The translations under genes were made by a program, and so were the position numbers. Below are positions 30,166 through 39,376 of a stretch of DNA of 64,000 nt, piece after piece. The stretch lies in the NCBI RefSeq assembly GCF_014640315.1, contig NZ_BMGS01000016.1, positions 16,704 to 80,703 on the forward strand, read 5' to 3'. Position 1 is the stretch's first letter; every line of letters begins with the position of its first letter. The notes under the pieces were generated by a model that did no database searches, was not told where the DNA came from, and saw nothing but the letters and a program-made list of their open reading frames with translations. The DNA is from Hymenobacter glacieicola. GTDB taxonomy: Bacteria; Bacteroidota; Bacteroidia; Cytophagales; Hymenobacteraceae.

Positions 30166-31142
30166 TGGCAGAACAACTACTCTTACGAGCCCCGGCGAAC
30201 TGCTTCATTGTGTCCGTGCCGAAGCGGAAAGTGCAGGTGGAGCGGGCGAAAAATCCCGATGGGCTGCTGCTGACCCTGCCCACCTACCGCGACGACGTGC
30301 GCGAGCTGGACTACGCCCTGCGCAACGGCTTGGAGTTCAACATGGAAAGCGAGGCGCTGGAGCCCCAGCACCCGGAATGCGGCCTGGCTACCGTACTGGC
30401 CGTGCCGGAGCGCCTGACGGACGAGTTGGCTATCTGCGCTGGTCCCTTCTCGCGCACCAAGGGCAAGTTCGTGCGCTCGGACAATGGCCGTAGCCCGTTT
30501 GTGGAGTCGCCCATCTACTCGCAGGAAGTTGCCATTCCCCGCACGGCGGCCGACATTCGGCAGACGGTACGGGTTGGCGACGAGGTGTTCGTGGGCCACT
30601 TGGCCTTCACCGACGAAAGCGAGCTGCCCGGCTACCCCGGCCTGTATCGGATTCCGGTAAGCGAGGTGGTGTATCGACGCTATAAGACGAATACACTACT
30701 CCTAAGCAATCCACCCCAGCCAAAATATGCCATTGAGCCTTTTGGCGGCTATTCCCTGCTGCGCAGGGTATTTACTAAGCCTGCGGAGCGCGGGGGCTTG
30801 CTGCTGGAACCAACAGTAATAGACAACGAGGGGGTAGTCGCCTACGTCGGCGAGCCGCTGGGGCAGCAGTCGTTTCGCTTGCAGCCGGGCCAGCAGGTTG
30901 TATTCGGCAGCGGCCACGGCACCACGTACACCATCGAGGGCGAGGAACTGATTGCCGTGCGCCAGGACTATGTATTAGCCGTGCGTGAGCCGCAACCAGC
31001 GCAACAAAACGCGGGTGTTATTGAAATCGCCAATCAGCTATTCAAAGGCCCCCGCCCCCTGACTGGTTTAGAGTACGATGTTCTGACGGAGGTTGCCAAC
31101 CGGGAGGCGCTGAAAGAGTCAAAAATCCCTGGAATGCTTTAG
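30165..31142 (+). CDS. GroES-like co-chaperonin domain protein
   Basis: 325 residues from a GTG overlapping the upstream stop. The C-terminal region (about 200-272) has the GroES/Cpn10 pattern: GYSLLRRVFTKPAERGGLLL, the turn GVVAYVGEPLG, LQPGQQVVFGSGHG and EGEELIAVRQDYVLAV. The N-terminal half (FIVSVPKRKVQVERAKNPDG) may be a second, divergent copy of the fold. Several phages encode a GroES cap, such as T4 gp31, to fold the capsid protein in the host chamber. A two-domain form would be unusual. Confidence 0.65.
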   Translation: MAEQLLLRAPANCFIVSVPKRKVQVERAKNPDGLLLTLPTYRDDVRELDYALRNGLEFNMESEALEPQHPECGLATVLAVPERLTDELAICAGPFSRTKGKFVRSDNGRSPFVESPIYSQEVAIPRTAADIRQTVRVGDEVFVGHLAFTDESELPGYPGLYRIPVSEVVYRRYKTNTLLLSNPPQPKYAIEPFGGYSLLRRVFTKPAERGGLLLEPTVIDNEGVVAYVGEPLGQQSFRLQPGQQVVFGSGHGTTYTIEGEELIAVRQDYVLAVREPQPAQQNAGVIEIANQLFKGPRPLTGLEYDVLTEVANREALKESKIPGML

Positions 31143-31144
31143 CC

Positions 31145-31342
31145 ATGAGTAAGTTCTACGAAGCGGTAAAGCGCCACTTGAGCGACAACAAGCAATTCAG
31201 GTTGCTGATAGGCTGTCCAGGTGGATTTGAAGCGGCTCGGCTCATGGGGTGGAATAAGAGGCCCTTGCGCAGTGGCGCGGGCAGGGTGTGGTATCGTCAG
31301 TACACGCACATTCCGCTGCACCTCCCCTGCTACGACGCCTAA
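31145..31342 (+). CDS. small basic hypothetical protein
   Basis: 65 residues, basic, beginning MSKFYEAVKRHLSDNKQF. It starts 2 bases after the GroES-like gene and ends before a strong terminator. No family recognised. Confidence 0.5.
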   Translation: MSKFYEAVKRHLSDNKQFRLLIGCPGGFEAARLMGWNKRPLRSGAGRVWYRQYTHIPLHLPCYDA

Positions 31343-31366
31343 ATTCAGATTGTACAACAATATTGG

Positions 31367-31406
31367 AAACACCCAAAGAGCGGATTGTCCGTACTTTGGG
31401 TGTTTT
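31367..31406 (+). terminator. rho-independent terminator
   Basis: A 12-bp stem AAACACCCAAAG/CTTTGGGTGTTT followed by TTTTGC. It separates the chaperone unit from the terminase unit. Confidence 0.8.
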
Positions 31407-31412
31407 GCTTAC

Positions 31413-31419
31413 TACCTTG
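31413..31419 (+). promoter_or_regulatory. late-type promoter -7 box TACCTTG
   Basis: TACCTTGCT at 31413, 19 nt before the ATG at 31439, immediately after a terminator. Confidence 0.5.
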
Positions 31420-31438
31420 CTGGCAACCAACCTGTCCT

Positions 31439-32128
31439 ATGCCAGCAAAAGACCCGCAGTATATCCACGCCTTCGGCAAGTACGACCCCACTAAGCTCAA
31501 GGCCAACGAAACCATCCTAGACCGCTGGCCTGAGTTGGCGGTCAATGACGTGTTTGTAACCTACGGCCAGGGCGATAATGACAAGTACCTGCGCTACTGC
31601 CTGTACTTGGGCCAGGGCAGCGGCCTGCACCGCTCCGTAACCGATTGGGGCGACCGGAAGCGCGAGGCGCTACGCCTAGCGGGCATTGCTCCCGGCGACC
31701 CCCGCGCCGAAAAAATCCTAACTCTCACCGACGACGGCGTTTCCGAGATGCGCTGGCAGTGGATGCGCGTGACTAGTAACCGCAAGTTCCGCGCTTACGT
31801 GGCGGGCTGCGAGGCATTCGAGCAAACCTGCGAAAAGGTGGAGGCGGCTATTCCCGAGGCCGGCGCCGGAGCTGACGAGCCGAAGTTTGTAGACCTGAGC
31901 AAAGGCAAGCCTGCCAACAACGACCTCAAGGCCGACGCGGAAATGCGGACCTACACCTCGCGTATTGCCGTGTGGCGCGACCTGCACGAAATGGAGAAAG
32001 AACTGTCGGCAATGGAGGCTGACTTGTTCTTTGGTGACAAGGACATGGAGGAGTTGTCGGTGCAGAAGATGGCCGAAGAGAACGGTACGAGCTGGGAGGA
32101 TATTATTCACCGCGAGCGGAAGAAATAA
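31439..32128 (+). CDS. small terminase subunit candidate
   Basis: 229 residues, from the ATG at 31439. It is predicted helical with a charged C-terminal third (EMEKELSAMEADLFFGDKDMEE) and is immediately followed by the large terminase gene, the usual place of the small subunit that recognises packaging DNA. No canonical DNA-binding motif is evident, so the call is by position only. Confidence 0.45.
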   Translation: MPAKDPQYIHAFGKYDPTKLKANETILDRWPELAVNDVFVTYGQGDNDKYLRYCLYLGQGSGLHRSVTDWGDRKREALRLAGIAPGDPRAEKILTLTDDGVSEMRWQWMRVTSNRKFRAYVAGCEAFEQTCEKVEAAIPEAGAGADEPKFVDLSKGKPANNDLKADAEMRTYTSRIAVWRDLHEMEKELSAMEADLFFGDKDMEELSVQKMAEENGTSWEDIIHRERKK

Positions 32129-32134
32129 GCCCCT

Positions 32135-34216
32135 ATGCAGCGCGGAATCGAATTTACCAAGTGCAAGGACGGGCGACTCAAGGCCATCATTGGCGAAATG
32201 GAGTGCTTTACCCCTCCCATGCCTAAGACCCCCGATGGGTTTCTCAACGGGCACGTCAAGAAGAAGGCGGACCAGCGCTGGAAGCGCGACTTCCCCGACG
32301 AGGAGGAAATTGAGCGCCTGAGCGAGTACGACCAGGAAGCCTTGCGTACCCGCGAGGCGCTGCGGCTGCTTTACGGGGCGTGGTTCCTCAACGATGGGGA
32401 GCCTACCTACCTCACGCCTGACCACTACATGTTCCTCACCCACTTCCAGCTCATCAACTCCACCTACCCCGACTACCGGGAGGTGGACGGGGAGGATTTT
32501 CTGTGGACGATGAACGTGGAGGCCGACGAGCAGTGCATCGGTGGCGTGTTCATGGGGGCTCGTCAGCGCGGCAAGACCGCCCGCCGCGCCTGCCGTATCC
32601 TGCGGCTGGCAATGGTCACGCCCGGTGCTCACCTCGGCATTCAGAGCAAGACCGACGACGACGCCCGCGAAGTACTGAACACCTTCATTTCGCACGCGCT
32701 GCGGAATATGTCGCCGCTGATTAAGCCCGTTACCTCGCTCACCACGGACGACCCCAAGACCGAAATTGAATTTAAGGCCCCGGCGCGGCGCGGCAAGACC
32801 GCCCAGGCCAGCAAGAAGGTACGGGCGCTGAACTCGCGTATCACCCGCAAAAACTCCAAGCCAAACGCCTACGACGGCCGCACCCCCTTCGAGCTACTGT
32901 CGGACGAATGGGCCAAGAAGCAGGACTACGACACGGAGGAGCGCATGACCGTTATGAGCCGCCCTTTGTGGCGCGGCGGCAAGCGCATCGGCCGTATTTG
33001 GATGTACTCCACGATTGACGAAAAGGAGGATTTTGAGCCCGAAATGCCGGAGCGGGTCTGGAATAACTCCAACCCAAACGAGCGCAACGACAAGGGGCGC
33101 ACGGAAACCGGGCTGGTGCGCCTGTTCATCCCCTCCTACAAGGGGCACATCATGGATGAGTACGGCCGCTCGCTCATTGCCGAGAGCATTGCCGACCTGG
33201 AAGCCTCCTGCCCGAAAGACCCCATCATGGCCCGCCGCTACTGGCGGGCCAACCCGCGCACCGTGGAGGATGGCCTAAGCTCTGCTGGGGGCGACTCCAT
33301 CCTTAACCTGGAAGCCCTGAACGAAACCCTGCGCAAGCTGCGGGGCGGGGAGATTCCCGACAACGTAGTGCAGTGGGGTAACTTCGCCTGGACCGATGAA
33401 ACGCGCACGGCCGTCAAGTTCGACCAGGTGAAAGACCCCAAGAACGGGCGCTTCTGTGTGGTGCGGCGCTGCTTTCCCGACCAGCAGAACCACGTCGAGA
33501 GCGACGGCTACGTGCAGAACGAAATGGGCCAGATGGTGCAGCGCTGGAAACCCCTGCACGATTATCGGTTTGCCATCGGCATTGACCCCTACGACGCCAA
33601 GAGCGTAGCCAAGCTCTCCACCGCCTCGAAGGGGGCGGCCTACTGCTTCTGGAAGTACGACTCGCTCAACGAGGAAAAGCGCGACAAGCCGGAGTACTGG
33701 CCCAGCGACTCGTTTATTGTCGAGTACGTCAACCGCCCGCCCCGCCCGATTGACTTCTACGAGGACATGATTAAGCTCTGCCACTTCTTCGGCTGCAAAA
33801 TCCTGCCCGAGCGCCAGAAGCCCGGCATTATCCACCACTTCCAGAACCGGGGCTACGCGGCCTTTGTGAACGGCGAGGTGGCCCTGACCGACATTGCCGC
33901 CCGGAAGCTGCGTAAGAAGAAAGGCAAGCAACTTGATAACTACGGCCACGCTGCCTCGGTGCAGGCAACGGAGGAATGGGCGGGCCTGCTGGCAACCTAC
34001 TCCCACGGGCGGCTGGTGGATGACTTCCGCCGTATGCCCTTCCCCGCCCAGGTCAAGGACTGGCTGGCTCTGAACGTGCTGGACACGCAGAAAAACGACG
34101 CCGCCGTGGCCTCGGGCTGGACGCTTATGCTGGCCCGCCAGTTTACCCGGCCGCCCCGCCCCGCCTCCTCTGTGAGCAGTTCCGCCTTCGACCTGCGGCA
34201 GTACTTCAACTTCTGA
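32135..34216 (+). CDS. terminase large subunit
   Basis: 693 residues. The N-terminal ATPase has Walker A GARQRGKT (141-148) and the Walker B-like strand FELLSDEW with paired acids at 257-258. The nuclease domain begins with the conserved strand AIGIDPYD (about 480-487), and further acidic residues follow. It motors DNA into the capsid and cuts concatemers. It directly precedes the portal gene, apart from a leftward HNH gene inserted between them. Confidence 0.9.
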   Translation: MQRGIEFTKCKDGRLKAIIGEMECFTPPMPKTPDGFLNGHVKKKADQRWKRDFPDEEEIERLSEYDQEALRTREALRLLYGAWFLNDGEPTYLTPDHYMFLTHFQLINSTYPDYREVDGEDFLWTMNVEADEQCIGGVFMGARQRGKTARRACRILRLAMVTPGAHLGIQSKTDDDAREVLNTFISHALRNMSPLIKPVTSLTTDDPKTEIEFKAPARRGKTAQASKKVRALNSRITRKNSKPNAYDGRTPFELLSDEWAKKQDYDTEERMTVMSRPLWRGGKRIGRIWMYSTIDEKEDFEPEMPERVWNNSNPNERNDKGRTETGLVRLFIPSYKGHIMDEYGRSLIAESIADLEASCPKDPIMARRYWRANPRTVEDGLSSAGGDSILNLEALNETLRKLRGGEIPDNVVQWGNFAWTDETRTAVKFDQVKDPKNGRFCVVRRCFPDQQNHVESDGYVQNEMGQMVQRWKPLHDYRFAIGIDPYDAKSVAKLSTASKGAAYCFWKYDSLNEEKRDKPEYWPSDSFIVEYVNRPPRPIDFYEDMIKLCHFFGCKILPERQKPGIIHHFQNRGYAAFVNGEVALTDIAARKLRKKKGKQLDNYGHAASVQATEEWAGLLATYSHGRLVDDFRRMPFPAQVKDWLALNVLDTQKNDAAVASGWTLMLARQFTRPPRPASSVSSSAFDLRQYFNF

Positions 34217-34667
34217 GGTCTTTTTTCTTTTGGTAGCCCCTTCGCTGCCTAGTCCTCTCGCATGTTTTACACCGTCGATACATCTTGCCGTTTATTCGTA
34301 GGTTATAGATATTGCCTTCGGTATAAGCGTGTCCGTTCTTGCAGCAAAGCAATGGGCCGCCATTTCTAGTGTTGCCGTTTTCGGAGCGAGTTTTTGCTAT
34401 ATCATCTTGATTGCCAATGCGAAGATGGCTCGGATTCAAGCATCTTCGATTTGCGCAAGTCCTGTAAACTTTCTGCTGTTCTGGTATAGCGCCATAAGTC
34501 AGTTCATATGCAATTCTATGGACAGTAACAACACGTCCATTGTAGAGTAAGTATGGCTGACCCTTGGAATTTACCCCTCCCTCCCAGAGCCAGCAGTCGC
34601 CCCCTTTGTTTACTTGGGTCCAAAGACGTTCGGGAAAAGGCTGTTTAGTTTTAATGTATTTACTCAT
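34206..34667 (-). CDS. HNH homing-type endonuclease
   Basis: 153 residues. The HNH_3 pattern is VTVHRIAYELTYGAIP (His50), then CANRRCLNPSHLRIG (Asn78, His81) with cysteines 71 and 76, and a C-terminal zinc-ribbon-like CKNGH...RRCKTCERTR. Free-standing genes of this type, inserted between essential phage genes and oriented against them, are usually homing endonucleases. The gene ends 11 bases into the terminase gene and has its own promoter at 34672. Confidence 0.85.
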   Translation of the reverse strand: MSKYIKTKQPFPERLWTQVNKGGDCWLWEGGVNSKGQPYLLYNGRVVTVHRIAYELTYGAIPEQQKVYRTCANRRCLNPSHLRIGNQDDIAKTRSENGNTRNGGPLLCCKNGHAYTEGNIYNLRINGKMYRRCKTCERTRQRRGYQKKKDLRS

Positions 34668-34671
34668 GTCT

Positions 34672-34692
34672 TAATAGTACAAGAAACTTTCG
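34672..34692 (-). promoter_or_regulatory. leftward promoter for HNH gene
   Basis: CGAAA-N7-GTACTATTA on the leftward strand, with TTTGGCGG upstream as -33. It is the leftward half of a divergent pair. Confidence 0.65.
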
Positions 34693-34723
34693 TTACCGCC
34701 AAATCCTCCGCGAACAATATTTG

Positions 34724-34730
34724 TACCTTG
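34724..34730 (+). promoter_or_regulatory. late-type promoter -7 box TACCTTG for portal
   Basis: AATATTTGTACCTTGCC, exactly 36 bp downstream of TTTCGTTA at 34688. The 36-bp distance is the same in three other divergent pairs. Confidence 0.6.
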
Positions 34731-34756
34731 CCCATTAGCCACACTTCCCGCGCTAC

Positions 34757-37165
34757 ATGGACCTTACCTCCCTCGGCCTTGCGCCGGTTGCCCCACCTGA
34801 CCTTTCCTCGACCGACCCCGCCGACAAGACCCCGCTCTACATTCGCCAGTGGGGCTTGTGGTTTCTTTCCGCCTACCAGCGCTCCGGCACCCAGGACTTC
34901 CATGCGGGCTTTACCTCCGGGCGCTACGCCCTTGCCGAACGCTACCTGAACGGGGAGCACCAGCCCACGCCGGTTCTCAAGGACGACAAGGGCGAGGTGG
35001 ACGCCGAGCGCATGAGCAAGCTGGACTTCCGTCCCCTGCCCTGCCTCAAGCGCCCCATGCGGGCCTTGGATGGGCTGCTGGCCGACTACCAGTACGACCC
35101 GACCTGCTCCATCCTGGACGACGAGGCCGTGGCTGAGCGCAACGCCTACGAGGGTCAGGCCCGCGCCGCAATGGAAGTCGGCCCGCGCCTGCAACAAATG
35201 GGGCTGGAAATGCCCTTGCCCGAAGGCATGAGCCAGCCCCCGCTCGATGAGGATGACCTGGGCCTGCACATGGAAAGCGAGTACCAGCACCCCGACGGGC
35301 GGGTGATGGAAAAGAAGCTGCTCAAAGGGCTGGATATGGCCCGCTACGGCTTCCAGGAAGCCCAGCTCTGCGCCGACGCCTACACCTACGGCGTGCGCGT
35401 ACAGTGGCAGAAGCCCGTGGCCGGGGTGCGTATCCCTACCCGCATTCGCCCCCACGACGCCTTTATTCTCCCCTCCCAGGACGAAACGTTTAGCAACCTG
35501 CAAGGCGGGGCGCACCTGGAACATATCCCCCTCTCCGGCCTGAAAGCCGAGGTGGCGCAAGACCCGACGAGCCCGCTGTCGAAGCAGAATTGGGAGTCGC
35601 TGAAATCCCACGCCGAGGCTACGCTGTCCAGCGGCGGCCGGTTCGGCACGACCAGCTACGACCAGCAGCGCGAGCGGGAGCTGGCGGGCTTAATTCCCGT
35701 CATTCGCTTTTCCTTTATCGCCACCGAACTCGTTACCGATTCCCAGGGCGGACAGGTGCCCACGCAGTTCGTGTACGAAGGCACGCTCCTTCCCGGCATC
35801 TCGGCTGAGGACGGGCAATGGGTGGGTTACAACTGCCGCAAAGCCTTCGGCCAGCTCCGCGCCGAGGACAACCCCTTGAAAGCCCTGCCTCTGTACACGG
35901 TGTACGCCCCCGGCCTGATTGGCGGCAAAACCCGCTCGCTGGTGGAGGACTGTATGCCCGCCTACGATGGCTTCAACCGGGAGTTTATCAAGATGCAGGA
36001 TATGGCCGCCAAGTCGCCGCAAGCTATTATCCAGTTTAACCCTGATGCTATTCGAGCGCACACCCTCGAAAGAGGTGCAGAAAAAACCGAAGCAGGCGTG
36101 CAACAAGCTATTCGCACCATGTATAAGCACGGCTGGATACTTGGCGGCGGACCGTATGTTAATGAGGATGGGGATACGGTACAGGCTGATACGGTTAAAA
36201 TAATCCCGAATGACATTTCGGCCATCCTTGCCCAGCATTGGAACTCGATGCAAAGCTATCTGCGCCAGATTGAGGACTTAACCGGCATCAACCAGAGCGT
36301 CGCGGCCGGTAACGCCAAGCAGGACGTGGCGGCCAAGAGTCAGGAAATTGCCATTCAGGGCAGCGTGAACGCGCTGAACTTCCTCTCGCGGGCCAAGGAG
36401 TACTGCTTTCTGCATAACTGCCGGGCCATGTCGTTTTCCATTCAGGACGCGGAAACCCCCGCTGGCGAAGGAATGCCGCCGAAGCAGCCGCTCACGGGCG
36501 AAGTAGCCCTTCCCGGTGGAGCAGTCGAGGTGCTGGCCCCGCGCCCTTCGTTGGCCCTGGATAAGCGCCGCGTGTACGTGCTCATCGAGCGCCTGCCCTT
36601 GGAGCAGGAAAAGCAGGAGTTTACCCAGCAGCTCGGCCAGTACACCATTGCCGCCCCCGGCCAGCAGGCGCTCTTGACCCCCGCCGACATTCAGGTGGTG
36701 CAGGGAGCCCGCACGCTCAAGGACAAGTGGTACAAGCTGGCAACGCTCGTGAAGCGCAACCGCCAGGCGCAGATGCAGCAAGCCCAGCAGCAAAGCGAAA
36801 TGCAGAGCCAGTCGGCCATGCAAGCCAACGAGCAAAGCGAAATGCTCAAGGCCCAGAACGCCGAGGCGGCCCACGGCTACAAGATGGCCGAAATTGCCGC
36901 CCAGGGCGAATGGTCGCTCAAGGGCATCTACGCCCAGGCCGAGGCCAACGCCAGCAACCTCGACAAGCAGCTCGCCGTGGACTTGCAGAAGCAGGCCATG
37001 ATGGGCGAGCAGGCCGCCAGCAAGCACGAGCGGGAGCTGGCCCACGACGCCGAGCAGCAGGACGCCGACCGCCTGCACGAGTCCTTGCAGTTGCAGGACA
37101 AGATTGCGGGCGACGTGGAGAAGGAGAAAGCCAAGCCGAAACCCAAGCCAGCCGCAGGGAAATAG
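34757..37165 (+). CDS. portal protein
   Basis: 802 residues, placed between large terminase and capsid genes. The N-terminal 550 residues have the length and mixed alpha/beta nature of podovirus portals. From about residue 645 a long Gln/Ala/Glu-rich helical tail continues to the end, as in portals with a C-terminal barrel. It forms the dodecameric ring through which DNA is packaged and ejected. Length and order fit portals of podoviruses of Bacteroidota, including crAss-like phages, but I could not test relatedness. Confidence 0.7.
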   Translation: MDLTSLGLAPVAPPDLSSTDPADKTPLYIRQWGLWFLSAYQRSGTQDFHAGFTSGRYALAERYLNGEHQPTPVLKDDKGEVDAERMSKLDFRPLPCLKRPMRALDGLLADYQYDPTCSILDDEAVAERNAYEGQARAAMEVGPRLQQMGLEMPLPEGMSQPPLDEDDLGLHMESEYQHPDGRVMEKKLLKGLDMARYGFQEAQLCADAYTYGVRVQWQKPVAGVRIPTRIRPHDAFILPSQDETFSNLQGGAHLEHIPLSGLKAEVAQDPTSPLSKQNWESLKSHAEATLSSGGRFGTTSYDQQRERELAGLIPVIRFSFIATELVTDSQGGQVPTQFVYEGTLLPGISAEDGQWVGYNCRKAFGQLRAEDNPLKALPLYTVYAPGLIGGKTRSLVEDCMPAYDGFNREFIKMQDMAAKSPQAIIQFNPDAIRAHTLERGAEKTEAGVQQAIRTMYKHGWILGGGPYVNEDGDTVQADTVKIIPNDISAILAQHWNSMQSYLRQIEDLTGINQSVAAGNAKQDVAAKSQEIAIQGSVNALNFLSRAKEYCFLHNCRAMSFSIQDAETPAGEGMPPKQPLTGEVALPGGAVEVLAPRPSLALDKRRVYVLIERLPLEQEKQEFTQQLGQYTIAAPGQQALLTPADIQVVQGARTLKDKWYKLATLVKRNRQAQMQQAQQQSEMQSQSAMQANEQSEMLKAQNAEAAHGYKMAEIAAQGEWSLKGIYAQAEANASNLDKQLAVDLQKQAMMGEQAASKHERELAHDAEQQDADRLHESLQLQDKIAGDVEKEKAKPKPKPAAGK

Positions 37166-37166
37166 A

Positions 37167-37197
37167 AAAGGCCCGTCACACGACGGGCCTTTTTTTA
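37167..37197 (+). terminator. rho-independent terminator
   Basis: AAAGGCCCGT and ACGGGCCTTTTTTT arms. It ends the portal unit; the leftward methyltransferase gene converges on it. Confidence 0.85.
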
Positions 37198-38034
37198 AGC
37201 AGCCTGTGCAAAAGGATGTTGTTGTAGCTTGACTTTCGTAAGCCCACTTAGCAAGTGGGCAATAACATCAACCGTCCATCCATTGCCTAGCAACTTTAGG
37301 CGCTGACCGTGGCTCAACCCATTGTCAGTGTAGCCCACGGGAACGGTTTGTAGTAACTCGCACTCCTCGGCCGTAAGGTGGCGAAACACCCCGTCCACAA
37401 TGACTCCATTCAATTTCTCTACATAAGAGGCTACTACGCAGTTGCTCTTGCCATCTTTCCGAACATTTGTAAAGGGTAGCACGCCTTTTGGCGTTACTTG
37501 ATTGCGCAGAGCTGCGCCTTGTCCGCCTGGTACGAACTGGTCAAGCGTAATGCCCATGTCTATCGGCGCGCAGGCATCGGGTAGATTTGTCCAGTACCAT
37601 CTATCCCGGTTCTGCGCCGATACAAGGGCGCTATTAATGCGAATTGGCTCTACCCCCAATAATTCAGTTATGATGCGGCGGTCCTCGTCTTTAATCTTGC
37701 CAACATTCTCAAGCAGGAAATAGGCTGGGCGGCACTCTTGCCATACTCGGTAGTACTCGTAAAACAACTTGCTTTTGTCGCCTTTCAAACCGAGTCGTCC
37801 GGGGCGAAGGTCTTGGCATGGGCTACCCCCTATAAGCAGATCAATCTGCGGTAGATCAGCAGCGGCAACACTGGATACGCAGCCCAAGTGCTTCGTGAAA
37901 GGAAAGTTCTTTCGCGTTACGGCTATGGCGTGCTTGTCAATTTCGGACGCAAAGTAGTTGTCATGGGCAACACCAGCGCGTTGCAAGGCCAGTTGGCCGC
38001 AGCTCATGCCATCAAAAAGGCTAAGTACATTCAT
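37195..38034 (-). CDS. C5 cytosine DNA methyltransferase
   Basis: 279 residues from the ATG at 38034. The motifs are LSLFDGMSCG (I), GGSPCQDL with the catalytic Cys73 (IV), FLLENVGKI (VI), QNRDRWYW (VIII, 141-145) and, at the end, LLGNGWTVDVIAHLL (IX-X). The target recognition region is short. It methylates cytosine at C5, probably to hide phage DNA from restriction. No cognate nuclease is next to it. It is a leftward insertion with its own promoter. Confidence 0.9.
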   Translation of the reverse strand: MNVLSLFDGMSCGQLALQRAGVAHDNYFASEIDKHAIAVTRKNFPFTKHLGCVSSVAAADLPQIDLLIGGSPCQDLRPGRLGLKGDKSKLFYEYYRVWQECRPAYFLLENVGKIKDEDRRIITELLGVEPIRINSALVSAQNRDRWYWTNLPDACAPIDMGITLDQFVPGGQGAALRNQVTPKGVLPFTNVRKDGKSNCVVASYVEKLNGVIVDGVFRHLTAEECELLQTVPVGYTDNGLSHGQRLKLLGNGWTVDVIAHLLSGLTKVKLQQHPFAQAA

Positions 38035-38058
38035 GTGATATGGCGATTGAATACAGGG

Positions 38059-38090
38059 CAATAGTACATATCAGATTAATTATGTGCAAA
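38059..38090 (-). promoter_or_regulatory. leftward promoter of methyltransferase gene
   Basis: TTTGC (38086-38090), 18 nt, GTACTATTG (38059-38067). It has the -7 box of the class but lacks the CGAAA box at the 7-nt spacing. Confidence 0.55.
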
Positions 38091-38119
38091 CTTTCAGCGA
38101 AATTTTCTTTCGCTACCTC

Positions 38120-38150
38120 TTGGCGTCCAGCGAAAACTTCTCGTACTTTG
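38120..38150 (+). promoter_or_regulatory. promoter, CGAAA-N7-GTACTTTG
   Basis: TTGG at 38120, CGAAA at 38131-38135, 7 nt, GTACTTTG ending at 38150, 4 nt before the ATG at 38155, so the mRNA is probably leaderless. Confidence 0.7.
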
Positions 38151-38154
38151 AAGT

Positions 38155-38697
38155 ATGAGCAAAGTATGTTTCTTAGACATTGACGGAGTGATTGCCACCA
38201 ACGAGTCCCTTTATGTGGCGATGGCAAACTACTACGGCGTCCCGGAGGGCAAGTTATATCGTGAGCGTATCCATGAGGCATTCGACACCAGCAATCTGCC
38301 GCGAATGATGCTATCGGGAGACTGCTGGCCGTTTAGCCACCATGCTATTCGACAAGTGTATCGGCTGTTGCGTGAAACCAACTGCGAGTTCGTAGTTAGC
38401 TCCTCCTGGCGCTATTCGGACTCGCCAGAGGATATACGCAGACTTGAATACTTGTTCAATGCCAAGGGGCTGCACATTCGCCTGCGTGACGTAACAAAGC
38501 GCAGTAAAGAGGCGATTCGTGGACTGGAAATCCAGGAGTGGTTAGACCGGCACCCCGACATTACTACCTACGTCATTCTGGATGATGAGGCATTTGACAT
38601 TGCCCAGCACCACCCAAAAAACCTTGTGCAGTCCACGCAGCAATTAGGCTTTACCAAGCCGCTGTGTGACCAAGCCATAGCCATTCTTAACGCATGA
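38155..38697 (+). CDS. HAD-superfamily phosphatase (RNA-repair SAK type)
   Basis: 180 residues. Motif I is DIDGV (8-12), motif II VVSSSWRYS (about 79-87), a lysine-containing segment is at about 119-126, and motif IV is VILDDE (about 143-148). The WRY after motif II is typical of HAD_SAK domains, named for Swiss Army Knife RNA repair proteins, which act on 3' or 5' phosphate ends. Function in repair is family inference, but its co-occurrence with an RNA ligase is suggestive. Confidence 0.7.
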   Translation: MSKVCFLDIDGVIATNESLYVAMANYYGVPEGKLYRERIHEAFDTSNLPRMMLSGDCWPFSHHAIRQVYRLLRETNCEFVVSSSWRYSDSPEDIRRLEYLFNAKGLHIRLRDVTKRSKEAIRGLEIQEWLDRHPDITTYVILDDEAFDIAQHHPKNLVQSTQQLGFTKPLCDQAIAILNA

Positions 38698-39113
38698 AAA
38701 CCGACGACCTGAAAGCGGCTGCCCTTAAGATTGAGCCCGATATTCTGCGCTCCGAGCTGGCAACGGCCATCCTGCTGGCGGCCAAGTACGACGAGGTGAT
38801 GGGCTTGCCGGAAGGTAGCAAGGTGATGAGCAACGCCCCCGGTGCGCTGGCTTACTGCTGCGAGCAAGGCTGGCTGCAAAAGCGCGACTCTATGGGCGTA
38901 GTGGAAATCTGGCGCTGCTCCAAGCCGGGGCAGTGGGCCACGATTCCCAGCAAGCCCCGCGAGTTGGACAAGGCCGCGCTGCTGGCCCGCACCCGCAAGC
39001 AGGAAGCCAGCCACGTTCTCGCTGGCAACACGCTGGATGCCGAGCAAAAGAAAACCGGCCGCTCCAAGAAGAAGCAGCCGGTTGCCGTGCCCCAGGGCGA
39101 GCTATTTGTTTAG
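38694..39113 (+). CDS. hypothetical protein
   Basis: 139 residues, starting at an ATGA overlap with the HAD gene, so the two are co-translated. The C-terminal third is basic (GRSKKKQPV). A winged-helix-like stretch occurs around CCEQGWLQKRDSMG. No family recognised. Confidence 0.55.
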   Translation: MKTDDLKAAALKIEPDILRSELATAILLAAKYDEVMGLPEGSKVMSNAPGALAYCCEQGWLQKRDSMGVVEIWRCSKPGQWATIPSKPRELDKAALLARTRKQEASHVLAGNTLDAEQKKTGRSKKKQPVAVPQGELFV

Positions 39114-39376
39114 CCCCTATAACGCTCAAACTCTGCATAGGCCAAGTACTCGTGTACTTGGTCTTTGTTGTTGTATTGAAGGGTGCAATACCACTTGTCG
39201 CCGTCGTGGTCAAACCAGCCAATATCATACTTCCTACGAATCATGCCAATCTGGTCCTTGACCGTGTAGCAGATCAACACGGCCTGCGTTGCCACGCTGT
39301 AATTGTCGGCAGGCGGCAACTCCATGTTCAACTCGTAGGGCTTGTCGTAGCCTAAGTCAATCTTAATCCAGTTCAT
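39110..39376 (-). CDS. hypothetical protein
   Basis: 88 residues with beta-rich, aromatic sequence (YDIGWFDHDGDKWYCTLQY). It overlaps the upstream gene by 4 bases and the convergent gene by 4. Part of a three-gene leftward cassette with the RHH protein. Confidence 0.55.
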   Translation of the reverse strand: MNWIKIDLGYDKPYELNMELPPADNYSVATQAVLICYTVKDQIGMIRRKYDIGWFDHDGDKWYCTLQYNNKDQVHEYLAYAEFERYRG

